DNA of 64,000 bases, from the NCBI RefSeq assembly GCF_030418125.1, contig NZ_JAUHTR010000001.1, positions 62,001 to 126,000 of the forward strand, read 5' to 3'. This document shows, one piece after another, positions 57,276-64,000 of the stretch. The translations under genes were made by a program, and so were the position numbers. The notes beneath the pieces were generated by a model. The model had not been told where the DNA came from. It was given only the letters and a program-made list of their open reading frames with translations, and searched no databases. How positions within the stretch are numbered: position 1 is the first letter of the stretch; each line of letters begins with the position of its first letter. This stretch comes from Fictibacillus fluitans. Its GTDB lineage: Bacteria; Bacillota; Bacilli; Bacillales; Fictibacillaceae.

Positions 57276-58045
57276 ATATGAGTCTGTTGGAAGGAAAAAC
57301 GGCAGTTGTTACAGGAGCGGGCTCTGGTATGGGAAAGGAAATCGCCAAACTCTTTGGAAGCCAGGGAGCCAATGTTGTATTGGCGGATTTGAACGAAGAG
57401 GCGGCCAGAAGTACAGCCAGTGAAATGGAAATAGACCAACAAGTTCTGGTCGTACCGACGAATGTCGCACAGGATGAGAGTGTCCGGCAAATGGTTCGGC
57501 AGACGACAGAAGCCTTTGGTGACGCACATATCCTGATCAACTGTGCCGGTGTTCCTCAATTCTTTACACCGATCGAAGAGCTTCAGCTGGAGGAATGGGA
57601 CAAAATTATGGCCGTAAATACGAAATCCATTTTTCTTACCACACGTCATGTTGTTCCGTTGATGAAGCAAAAGGCTGGGGGTGTGATCATTAACATTGCA
57701 TCTATCGCAGGCGAACGGGCGAGACCGGGTTTAAATGCCTATTGTGCATCAAAAGGGGCAGCGATTATGCTGACCAAGGCATTAGCCCTGGAACTTGCTC
57801 CCTATGGTATACGGGTGAATGCGATCAATCCAGGACCTGCAGAAACTCCCATGCTGGGCCGGTTTTTACCGGGTGACGCACAGAAGGTAGAAGAAGACAA
57901 GAAAAAAATCTTTTTGGACAGTGTTCCCCTGGGCAGGCTGATTCAGCCGCACGACATCGCGCAGGCGGCATTGTACATGTCTTCCGATCTTGCTAAAGCA
58001 GTGACAGGTGAAGTGTTGAATGTTGATGGCGGAAGAGGCGTTTAA
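57272..58045 (+). CDS. short-chain dehydrogenase/reductase
   Basis: A 257-residue classical SDR. Cofactor loop TGAGSGMG, Asp after strand 2 (VVLADLN, favouring NAD), NCAG motif, Ser in NIASIAG, Tyr/Lys in AYCASKG, and PGPAETPM. The GTG start overlaps the stop of the aldehyde dehydrogenase by four bases. In the proposed pathway it is the pantoate 4-dehydrogenase that makes the aldehyde used by the preceding enzyme; generic sugar-alcohol or hydroxyacid oxidation is the alternative. Confidence 0.92.
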   Translation: MNMSLLEGKTAVVTGAGSGMGKEIAKLFGSQGANVVLADLNEEAARSTASEMEIDQQVLVVPTNVAQDESVRQMVRQTTEAFGDAHILINCAGVPQFFTPIEELQLEEWDKIMAVNTKSIFLTTRHVVPLMKQKAGGVIINIASIAGERARPGLNAYCASKGAAIMLTKALALELAPYGIRVNAINPGPAETPMLGRFLPGDAQKVEEDKKKIFLDSVPLGRLIQPHDIAQAALYMSSDLAKAVTGEVLNVDGGRGV

Positions 58046-58073
58046 TTCATTCCTAAAAAAAGGGGGAAACAAG

Positions 58074-59432
58074 ATGGACCAGCCGAACATCTCATTGGAA
58101 GAACGCTCTACAAAAAAAGTGTTTTGGAGGGTTATCCCATTTATTTTTCTGCTTTATATCATCGCTTTTCTTGATCGTGTGAATCTTGGGTATGCTGCGC
58201 TGGACATGAATGAGGATCTGGCGCTTGCCAGTTCCACGTTTGGATTAATCTCCGGAATCTTCTTTCTCGGCTATTTCCTTTTTGAGATTCCAAGCAATAT
58301 TTTGCTCCATAAAGTAGGAGCAAGAAAATGGATTGCGCGGATCATGCTCAGCTGGGGAGTTGTTGTAATTTTAACCGCATTTGCCCAAAACGCCGGCCAG
58401 TTGTATGTCTTGCGTTTTTTGCTTGGTGTGGCGGAAGCCGGCTTTTTTCCGGGCATTATTTTGTATATTACCTATTGGTTCAGAGGAAAAGAACAGGCAC
58501 GTGCATTTGCTCTGTTTATGACAGCACTTGCTGCTTCCAACATTATCGGAGCTCCATTATCCACCTGGATCATGGACCATATTCAGTGGGGCGGTTTGGC
58601 TGGCTGGAGATGGATGTTCGTTCTGGAAGGAATTCCAGCTATTTTAATTGGTGTTGTCACCTTCTTTTACCTGACGGATCGGCCGCAGGAAGCCAAATGG
58701 CTGGAAAAGGAGGAGAAGGAGTGGCTCATAAAAGAAATCCAGCGGGAGAATGACCAAAAGTCAAAAGAGGGGCAATTAACCAACAAACAAGTGCTCAGCA
58801 ATCCTCAAGTGTGGAGACTGTCCCTTATCTATTTCACACTTGTTGTCGGGCTTTACGGTGTCGGATTCTGGCTTCCTACCATCATCCAATCCTTTTCATC
58901 TTTGCTGTCCAACACACAGGTTGGTTTGATATCCATGGTGCCCTATATTGCAGGAGGCTTGTGCATGATTTTATGGGCAAGACGTTCCGACAGGACAGGA
59001 GAACGAAAGGTGCATACGGCTTTACCGCCATTAATTGGCGCGCTCGGATTAATCGGTTCGGGTTTAACTTCCAATCCCTATGTTTCAATCCTCATGCTTT
59101 CCATTGCCACCATCGGAATTTATAGTTTTTTTGGACCGTTTTGGTCACTGCCGGCTCTCTTTTTAACTGAAGCTTCAGCTGCTGTTGGGATTGCGCTGAT
59201 TAACTCCATTGGAAATTTAGGGGGCTTTGTTGGTCCTTACATGATTGGCTATTTAAAGGAAGGCACCGGCAGTACAAAATCAGGGCTGTATTTTTTAAGC
59301 ATTTGTCTGCTCATTTGTTTTGTACTCGTTATTACCATCAAAAAACACGCGTCCAAAGAAACTGAACTTTCTTCCGATAAGGGGGGATCATATGGCGCAG
59401 CCGCTGATTCAGGTGAAAAACCTTTCATTTGA
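58074..59432 (+). CDS. MFS transporter, anion:cation symporter (ACS) family
   Basis: A 452-residue transporter with 12 predicted helices and the ACS signature after helix 1 (FLDRVNLGYAALDM), like tartrate, glucarate (GudP) and hydroxyacid-type symporters. It would import an organic anion, possibly pantoate or pantothenate. ATG 58074 follows AAAGGGGGAAAC. Its last 41 bases overlap the following ATPase gene in another frame. Confidence 0.92.
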   Translation: MDQPNISLEERSTKKVFWRVIPFIFLLYIIAFLDRVNLGYAALDMNEDLALASSTFGLISGIFFLGYFLFEIPSNILLHKVGARKWIARIMLSWGVVVILTAFAQNAGQLYVLRFLLGVAEAGFFPGIILYITYWFRGKEQARAFALFMTALAASNIIGAPLSTWIMDHIQWGGLAGWRWMFVLEGIPAILIGVVTFFYLTDRPQEAKWLEKEEKEWLIKEIQRENDQKSKEGQLTNKQVLSNPQVWRLSLIYFTLVVGLYGVGFWLPTIIQSFSSLLSNTQVGLISMVPYIAGGLCMILWARRSDRTGERKVHTALPPLIGALGLIGSGLTSNPYVSILMLSIATIGIYSFFGPFWSLPALFLTEASAAVGIALINSIGNLGGFVGPYMIGYLKEGTGSTKSGLYFLSICLLICFVLVITIKKHASKETELSSDKGGSYGAAADSGEKPFI

Positions 59433-60249
59433 GTATGTTGTTAATCAAACAAAGATTGGGGTGCTTCATGATATTTCGTTTGAAGTAAGTCCTGGCGAAT
59501 ATGTGGTCATCATCGGACATAATGGTTCGGGAAAATCCACATTGTCCAAGCAATTAAACGGCATTTTAACACCAGTTTCAGGTGATGTAATTGTTAATGG
59601 ATGGAACACAAAAGAGCGGTCAAGCATACGGGAAATCCGACAAAAAGTAGGCATGGTATTTCAGCATCCAGACAATCAGATTGTAGCGACCATTGTTGAA
59701 GATGATGTGGCTTTCGGTCTGGAGAACCTTGAAATTCCTCCTTCTGAAATGCAAGAACGTATTGATTTTGCGTTAACCGCAGTTGGTATGAATGAGTTTC
59801 GGAACCGGCCCCCGCATTATTTGTCCGGCGGCCAGAAACAGCGTGTGGCCATCGCAGGGATACTTGCCATGAAACCGGATTGTTTAGTGCTGGATGAAGC
59901 AACAAGCATGCTGGATACCCACGGACGAAATGAAATACTAAAGGTAGTGAGGAAGCTGAATGACGAGGGCATGGCGATCATTTCGGTGACACACCATATG
60001 TCCGAAGCAGCACAGGCGAGCAGGGTGATTGTGATTGAAAAGGGGCGAATCATTATGGACGGTGCTCCCCATAAGATTTTTCAACAGGCAGAGCAGTTGA
60101 AACGGCTTCATCTTGATGTTCCGGTGGCAAGCCAGATAGCAAGGAAGATCCAAGCCCATTATCAGGACTTCAATGGGACGTTGATTCATAACGATGAGAT
60201 CATTAAGGAAGTCGTCAGACTATCACAAAGGGAGGTGACATTTTTTTGA
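59392..60249 (+). CDS. ecfA1: energy-coupling factor transporter ATPase EcfA1
   Basis: A 285-residue ATPase of an ECF vitamin importer. Walker A IIGHNGSGKSTLSKQ, Q-loop FQHPDNQIVATIVEDDVAFG (the FQ-PD-Q form is typical of ECF ATPases), signature YLSGGQKQR, Walker B CLVLDEATSMLD. It is a second, operon-borne copy type, not in the usual ribosomal-protein context. ATG 59392 lies inside the end of the MFS gene, with AAGGGGGG before it. Confidence 0.93.
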   Translation: MAQPLIQVKNLSFEYVVNQTKIGVLHDISFEVSPGEYVVIIGHNGSGKSTLSKQLNGILTPVSGDVIVNGWNTKERSSIREIRQKVGMVFQHPDNQIVATIVEDDVAFGLENLEIPPSEMQERIDFALTAVGMNEFRNRPPHYLSGGQKQRVAIAGILAMKPDCLVLDEATSMLDTHGRNEILKVVRKLNDEGMAIISVTHHMSEAAQASRVIVIEKGRIIMDGAPHKIFQQAEQLKRLHLDVPVASQIARKIQAHYQDFNGTLIHNDEIIKEVVRLSQREVTFF

Positions 60250-61118
60250 CTGAGCAGCCCATTTTGGAAGTGAAGCACCTCCAACATATTTATATGAAAG
60301 GCACCCCCCTCGAGCATCATGCATTGTCAGGGGTGAGCTTAAAGATAAACAAAGGAGAATGTATAGCTGTTATCGGCCACACAGGTTCGGGAAAATCGAC
60401 GTTAATTCAGCATGTTAACGGGTTGATGCGGCCGCAGTCAGGAGAAGTAGTTGTTGATGGAATGAATCTCTCTGATCCGAAGCTTGATATCCGGTTGCTG
60501 AGAAGAAAAGTAGGATTGGTTTTTCAAAATCCAGAGGATCAAATCTTTGAAAAGATCATCGGAGACGATATTGCATATGGTCCATTTAAAATGGGGCTTC
60601 CCATTAAAGAAGTAAGAGATCGTGTAAAGTGGGCGATGGAAGTGGTTGGACTTTCGTTTGATGAAATGAAAGACCGGGCCACCTATGCATTGAGCGGGGG
60701 ACAAAAGCGAAAAGTGGCGCTTGCGGGAGTCCTTGCGCTGCGGCCGGATATTCTCGTGTTGGACGAGCCTACTGCCGGCCTTGACCCCCGTTCACGCAAT
60801 GAGCTGTTGGAAAAGTTGAAGACGCTTAATGAGCAGGAAAAGATAACCATCATTTTTGTTTCTCATAACATGGAGGAAGTAGCTTACTTGGCCGGCCGGA
60901 TTTATGTGCTTGCAGATGGCAGGAATCTTGTTGAAGGCACTCCGGAGGAGGTTTTCGGAGAAGCTGATACCCTCAAGAAGCATCATATCGGAGCCCCTGA
61001 CACAGTTGAGATTTTGGGACAACTGAAAGCTAAGGGATTCGCTGTCCGGCCAAATGCGTATCAGCTGGAAGAAGCGGCCAAAGAGATTATTGCCGTTCTT
61101 CGGCAAGATGGGAGATGA
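60246..61118 (+). CDS. ecfA2: energy-coupling factor transporter ATPase EcfA2
   Basis: A 290-residue partner ATPase: Walker A VIGHTGSGKSTLIQH, Q-loop FQNPEDQIFEKIIGDDIAYGP, signature ALSGGQKRKVAL, Walker B ILVLDEPTAGLD. TTG start at 60246, right after GGGAGGTGA and overlapping the EcfA1 stop. Forms the ATPase heterodimer with EcfA1. Confidence 0.93.
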   Translation: MTEQPILEVKHLQHIYMKGTPLEHHALSGVSLKINKGECIAVIGHTGSGKSTLIQHVNGLMRPQSGEVVVDGMNLSDPKLDIRLLRRKVGLVFQNPEDQIFEKIIGDDIAYGPFKMGLPIKEVRDRVKWAMEVVGLSFDEMKDRATYALSGGQKRKVALAGVLALRPDILVLDEPTAGLDPRSRNELLEKLKTLNEQEKITIIFVSHNMEEVAYLAGRIYVLADGRNLVEGTPEEVFGEADTLKKHHIGAPDTVEILGQLKAKGFAVRPNAYQLEEAAKEIIAVLRQDGR

Positions 61119-61969
61119 AGAAAATAGCTGGTTTTGAATTCGAACTGACCCGAAATATTACAATTGGCCAGTACGTACCAACGGGATCTATCATTCACCG
61201 TATGGATCCGCGCATCAAATTAGCATCGTTTACTCTCCTGGTTATCTCCATGGCAGTCTGTGCTACCTATGGCGGTAACCTTCTGGCGCTGGTGCTCTCA
61301 TGTCTCTTGTTTTACGTATCACGTATTCCCATTTCCTATGGATTATCGGGTGTAAAGCCAGCCATTCCATTTATTCTGATTCTCGCTATTCTACAGCTTT
61401 TATTTTACAGTGAAGTGGCCTCCGGAGGGAAAGTACTCTTGAATTACGGGTTTATTCATATTACCACCGACAGCATCCGGCTTGTGGTCGTGTCGGCCCT
61501 TCGGTTTGTTGAAATCATTTTTTTAAGCAGTGTTTTGACATTAAGCACGTCTACTACACAAATCACGCACGGAATAGAGAGTCTCCTCCGTCCGTTGCGT
61601 ACAGTGAAATTTCCGGTTCATGAATTTGCCCTCATTATCACTATCGCGCTCCGCTTTGTGCCTACTTTTGCCCTGGAAATGGAAAAGATGATGAAAGCAC
61701 AGGCGTCCCGTGGTGCAGAATTTGGAACTGGGGCATGGTGGCGAATCGTTCAGCGCACAAAAGACGTTTTTCCTATTATTATCCCTTTATTTAATGTGGC
61801 CATGTCACGGGCAGAAGATCTCGTGCTGGCGATGGAATCCCGATGCTATGTTCCCGGAAGTCAACGGTCGGTGTCCAAAAAGTATAAAGCTTACCGAACC
61901 GATTACGCTGCTTTAATATTTTGTATCGTATTTGCAATCGTGCTGCTGGCATTTCCGTTTCCTTATTAG
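61115..61969 (+). CDS. ecfT: energy-coupling factor transporter membrane protein EcfT
   Basis: A 284-residue membrane scaffold with about five helices and the two coupling motifs ASRGAEFG and ESRCYVPG that contact the ATPases. ATG overlaps the EcfA2 stop (ATGA). The set A1-A2-T followed at once by an S component indicates a dedicated (group I) ECF importer instead of the shared housekeeping one. Confidence 0.92.
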   Translation: MKKIAGFEFELTRNITIGQYVPTGSIIHRMDPRIKLASFTLLVISMAVCATYGGNLLALVLSCLLFYVSRIPISYGLSGVKPAIPFILILAILQLLFYSEVASGGKVLLNYGFIHITTDSIRLVVVSALRFVEIIFLSSVLTLSTSTTQITHGIESLLRPLRTVKFPVHEFALIITIALRFVPTFALEMEKMMKAQASRGAEFGTGAWWRIVQRTKDVFPIIIPLFNVAMSRAEDLVLAMESRCYVPGSQRSVSKKYKAYRTDYAALIFCIVFAIVLLAFPFPY

Positions 61970-61996
61970 ACGGAATATAAAAAGGAGGGTATTGAA

Positions 61997-62554
61997 ATGG
62001 AGAAAGGTCTTACAACGCGAAAAATTGTTACGGCTGGTGTATTGGGGGCAATAGCCATATTGCTTGGCGTTACCCGCTTAGGGTTTATTCCGGTGCCAAC
62101 TGCTGCAGGCAATGCGACAATCATGCATGTCCCGGCAATTATTGGCGGCGTCATGCAGGGACCGTTTGTGGGGCTTGTCATCGGACTTATCTTCGGTGTT
62201 TCATCGTTTTTGGATGCCACCATACCGTTATTTAAGGATCCGCTAGTGGCGATTGTGCCCCGACTGTTCATCGGGGTTACAGCGTATCTCGCCTACAGAT
62301 CGTTAAAGGGAGTAAATGAAATTACAGCGATAGGAGTAGCTGGTTTTATCGGGGCCATCACAAACACGCTTCTTGTTTTGCTTATTGCGGTAATACGGGG
62401 GTATATTGCTCCTGGTGTGGCAGTCACCATTGCTTTGACTAACGGTATTCCGGAAGCAATTGTGTCGGTAATTATTACTCTTGCTATTGTGGTGGCATGG
62501 AAGAAGCTTGATCATGGGACGAATAAGAAATCTAAAATCTCAGGAGAGCTGTAG
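61997..62554 (+). CDS. ECF transporter substrate-binding (S) component
   Basis: A 185-residue membrane protein with about six helices and the S-component pattern FIPVPTAAGNATIMHVPAI, GPFVGLVIGLIFGVSSFL and PRLFIGVTAYLAYR. This type includes the pantothenate transporter PanT, among others, but the substrate cannot be read from the sequence. AAAGGAGGG precedes the ATG. Follows EcfT by 27 bp; its stop overlaps the P1-family gene start by one base. Confidence 0.85.
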   Translation: MEKGLTTRKIVTAGVLGAIAILLGVTRLGFIPVPTAAGNATIMHVPAIIGGVMQGPFVGLVIGLIFGVSSFLDATIPLFKDPLVAIVPRLFIGVTAYLAYRSLKGVNEITAIGVAGFIGAITNTLLVLLIAVIRGYIAPGVAVTIALTNGIPEAIVSVIITLAIVVAWKKLDHGTNKKSKISGEL

Positions 62555-63525
62555 TGGGAAAAAACTATCAAAATATCACAGATGTCCCTGGAATTGCAGT
62601 TGGCCATAGTGAAGATCGCCAAGCTTGTACAGGCTGTACGGCCATTTTGTTCGATAGAGAAACGGTTTGTGGAGTCGATGTTCGGGGATCCGCTCCAGGA
62701 ACAAGAGAAACGGATCTACTGGATCCTTTGAATCTGGTAGATCATGTTCACGCTATATGTTTAGCAGGAGGAAGTGCCTACGGATTGGATGCGGCAGGCG
62801 GTATCATGAAATTTTTGGAGGAAAAGGGTATTGGGCTGAACGTTGGTGCTGGTGTTGTACCTATTGTTCCTGCTGCTGTGTTGTTTGATTTACCGGTTGG
62901 AGATGCCTCAGTACGCCCTGACGGAAAGATGGGATATGAGGCTGCTTCTCTTGCAAAACGGGGAGACCTGCCTTGGGGAAACTCTGGTGCAGGCTGCGGT
63001 GCAACGGTTGGAAAAGTTGCGGGACTTCATTGGGCAATGAAGGGTGGAATCGGGTCTTCTTCACGTCTTCTTCCAGGTGGATTAGTCATTGGTGCCGTTG
63101 TTGCCGTAAATGCAGTCGGGGAAGTCAGAGATCCTATCGAGGGAAGTGTACTGGCAGGTGCCAGAGATGATCAGGGAAAAATAGTAAACAGTTTGGATTT
63201 AATGGTCAATCAAGCAACCATCCCGCTCCTTCCAGGAACAAACACGACGATAGGCGTTGTTGCCTCCAATGCAAAGTTAACAAAAAGCCAGGCAGCCAAA
63301 GTAGCATCCATGGCCCATAATGGTCTGGCCAGAACCATTTTCCCGGTGCATACCATGATGGATGGAGATACGATCTTTGCAGCTGCTACCCAGGAAGTTG
63401 ATGCATCCGTTGATCTTGTTGGAACCTTTGCCGCTGAAGTAATGACGGAAGCCGTTGTGGCTGCCATTAAGCAGGCTCAAGGAATTGATGGTTTCCCGGC
63501 TTTTAGGGATTTGGTGAAGAAATAA
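62554..63525 (+). CDS. P1-family (DmpA/NylC-type) N-terminal-nucleophile amidase
   Basis: A 323-residue self-cleaving hydrolase of the DmpA/NylC family. It begins NITDVPGIAVGHSED and has the GGSAYGLDAAGG helix and the autoprocessing site Asn230-Thr231 in LPGTNTTIGVVASN. Relatives cleave beta-peptides, beta-alanyl amides or nylon oligomers. Within an ECF operon it is one candidate for amide cleavage of the imported compound (pantothenase in the proposed pathway). GTG start overlapping the S-component stop. Confidence 0.9.
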   Translation: MGKNYQNITDVPGIAVGHSEDRQACTGCTAILFDRETVCGVDVRGSAPGTRETDLLDPLNLVDHVHAICLAGGSAYGLDAAGGIMKFLEEKGIGLNVGAGVVPIVPAAVLFDLPVGDASVRPDGKMGYEAASLAKRGDLPWGNSGAGCGATVGKVAGLHWAMKGGIGSSSRLLPGGLVIGAVVAVNAVGEVRDPIEGSVLAGARDDQGKIVNSLDLMVNQATIPLLPGTNTTIGVVASNAKLTKSQAAKVASMAHNGLARTIFPVHTMMDGDTIFAAATQEVDASVDLVGTFAAEVMTEAVVAAIKQAQGIDGFPAFRDLVKK

Positions 63526-63543
63526 GAAAGGAGAATGGATTGT

Positions 63544-64000
63544 ATGAATTCGAGGACGATTGAATCTGTGTTTCAATTTGTTGATAAGAGCGAAGTCGTA
63601 CACTTGACGCAGCAGCTCATACAAATACCCAGTGTGTACAGGCCTGCCTCCGGGGGAAACGAAAAAAAGGTGGCTAACTATCTTGAAGACTATTTAAGTG
63701 ACATGGGTATGGATGTATTTTATGAAGAGGTAGTGCCAGGACGTCCGAATGTGATTGCCATCTATGATTCTGGTATACCTGGAAAAACGCTTCTTTTCGA
63801 GGGTCATACGGACGTGGTTACCGAAGGAGATCATGAGAGTTGGAAATATGATCCTTTTGGAGCGGAAACTGTGGATGGAAGAATTTACGGAAGGGGTTCG
63901 TGTGATACAAAAGGAAACCTGGCAGCTGCCATTTGTGCTGTACATACAATAAAAAAGTCAGGAGCACAGTTTAAAGGGAAAATTATCTTATGCATTCCGT
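63544..64000 (+). CDS. M20-family amidohydrolase/peptidase, cut by the window end
   Basis: The first 152 residues of an M20 zinc enzyme (ArgE/DapE/aminoacylase type). First metal site FEGHTDVVTEGDH, then DPFGAETVDGRIYGRGSCDTKGN with the bridging Asp. M20 enzymes hydrolyse N-acyl amino acids. Pantothenate is pantoyl-beta-alanine, so this is the second candidate for the amide-cleaving step. The ATG at 63544 lies 10 bases after AAGGAG; ATG 63535 in frame is too close. The C-terminus lies beyond the window. Confidence 0.85.
   Translation, partial: MNSRTIESVFQFVDKSEVVHLTQQLIQIPSVYRPASGGNEKKVANYLEDYLSDMGMDVFYEEVVPGRPNVIAIYDSGIPGKTLLFEGHTDVVTEGDHESWKYDPFGAETVDGRIYGRGSCDTKGNLAAAICAVHTIKKSGAQFKGKIILCIP

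Overview
The window looks like chromosome from an endospore-forming Bacillaceae (Firmicutes). Pointers are the spore photoproduct lyase pair splA-splB, a GerP-type spore germination protein, AGGAGG-type ribosome binding sites, frequent TTG/GTG starts, CcpA-type cre sites and Bacillus-style sigma-54 (SigL) regulons. The genus cannot be fixed from sequence alone. No rRNA, tRNA, phage, transposase or CRISPR array was seen.

Layout. (1) 1-16214: small housekeeping and accessory units: GNAT acetyltransferase, splAB, DinB-like protein, a large secreted GH2 beta-galactosidase under a perfect cre site, an alkyltransferase-like protein, a molybdopterin oxidoreductase with a tiny RHH protein, an L,D-transpeptidase, a TrpD-like paralogue, a secreted NucA/NucB-type nuclease, a GerP-like protein and a PucR regulator. 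(2) 16365-26047: a reductive pyrimidine catabolic cluster (preT-preA, dihydropyrimidinase, beta-ureidopropionase, beta-alanine aminotransferase, semialdehyde dehydrogenase, and an extra M20 carbamoylase-like enzyme). It would take uracil/thymine to beta-alanine/beta-aminoisobutyrate and on to acyl-CoA. (3) 26209-33180: secreted esterase, FUSC protein, GNAT/HxlR divergent pair, and a MarR-controlled heterodimeric ABC exporter. (4) 33432-40842: B12-dependent glycerol/diol dehydratase (three subunits) with its two-part reactivase, a GlcG/HbpS protein and a PocR-domain two-component system, without microcompartment shell genes. (5) 40942-45163: M28 peptidase, RDD and YitT membrane proteins, a 21-bp-periodic repeat, and an aldo/keto reductase. 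(6) 45356-52180: acetoin dehydrogenase operon acoABCL behind a canonical sigma-54 promoter, a deletion scar of a short-chain dehydrogenase, and acoR. (7) 52733-64000: a second sigma-54 activator followed by a second -24/-12 promoter and a long, tightly coupled operon: beta-decarboxylating dehydrogenase, aldehyde dehydrogenase, SDR, MFS transporter, complete ECF transporter (A1, A2, T, S), P1-family amidase and an M20 amidohydrolase cut by the window end.

The most interesting inference is region 7. The enzyme classes match, step for step, the biochemically known but genetically poorly assigned pantothenate degradation route: amide cleavage to pantoate + beta-alanine, alcohol oxidation, aldehyde oxidation, then oxidative beta-decarboxylation of 3,3-dimethylmalate to 2-oxoisovalerate. 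An ECF vitamin-type importer lies in the same operon. Beta-alanine released this way could enter the beta-alanine branch of region 2. This is a hypothesis from enzyme classes and context, not a demonstrated function.
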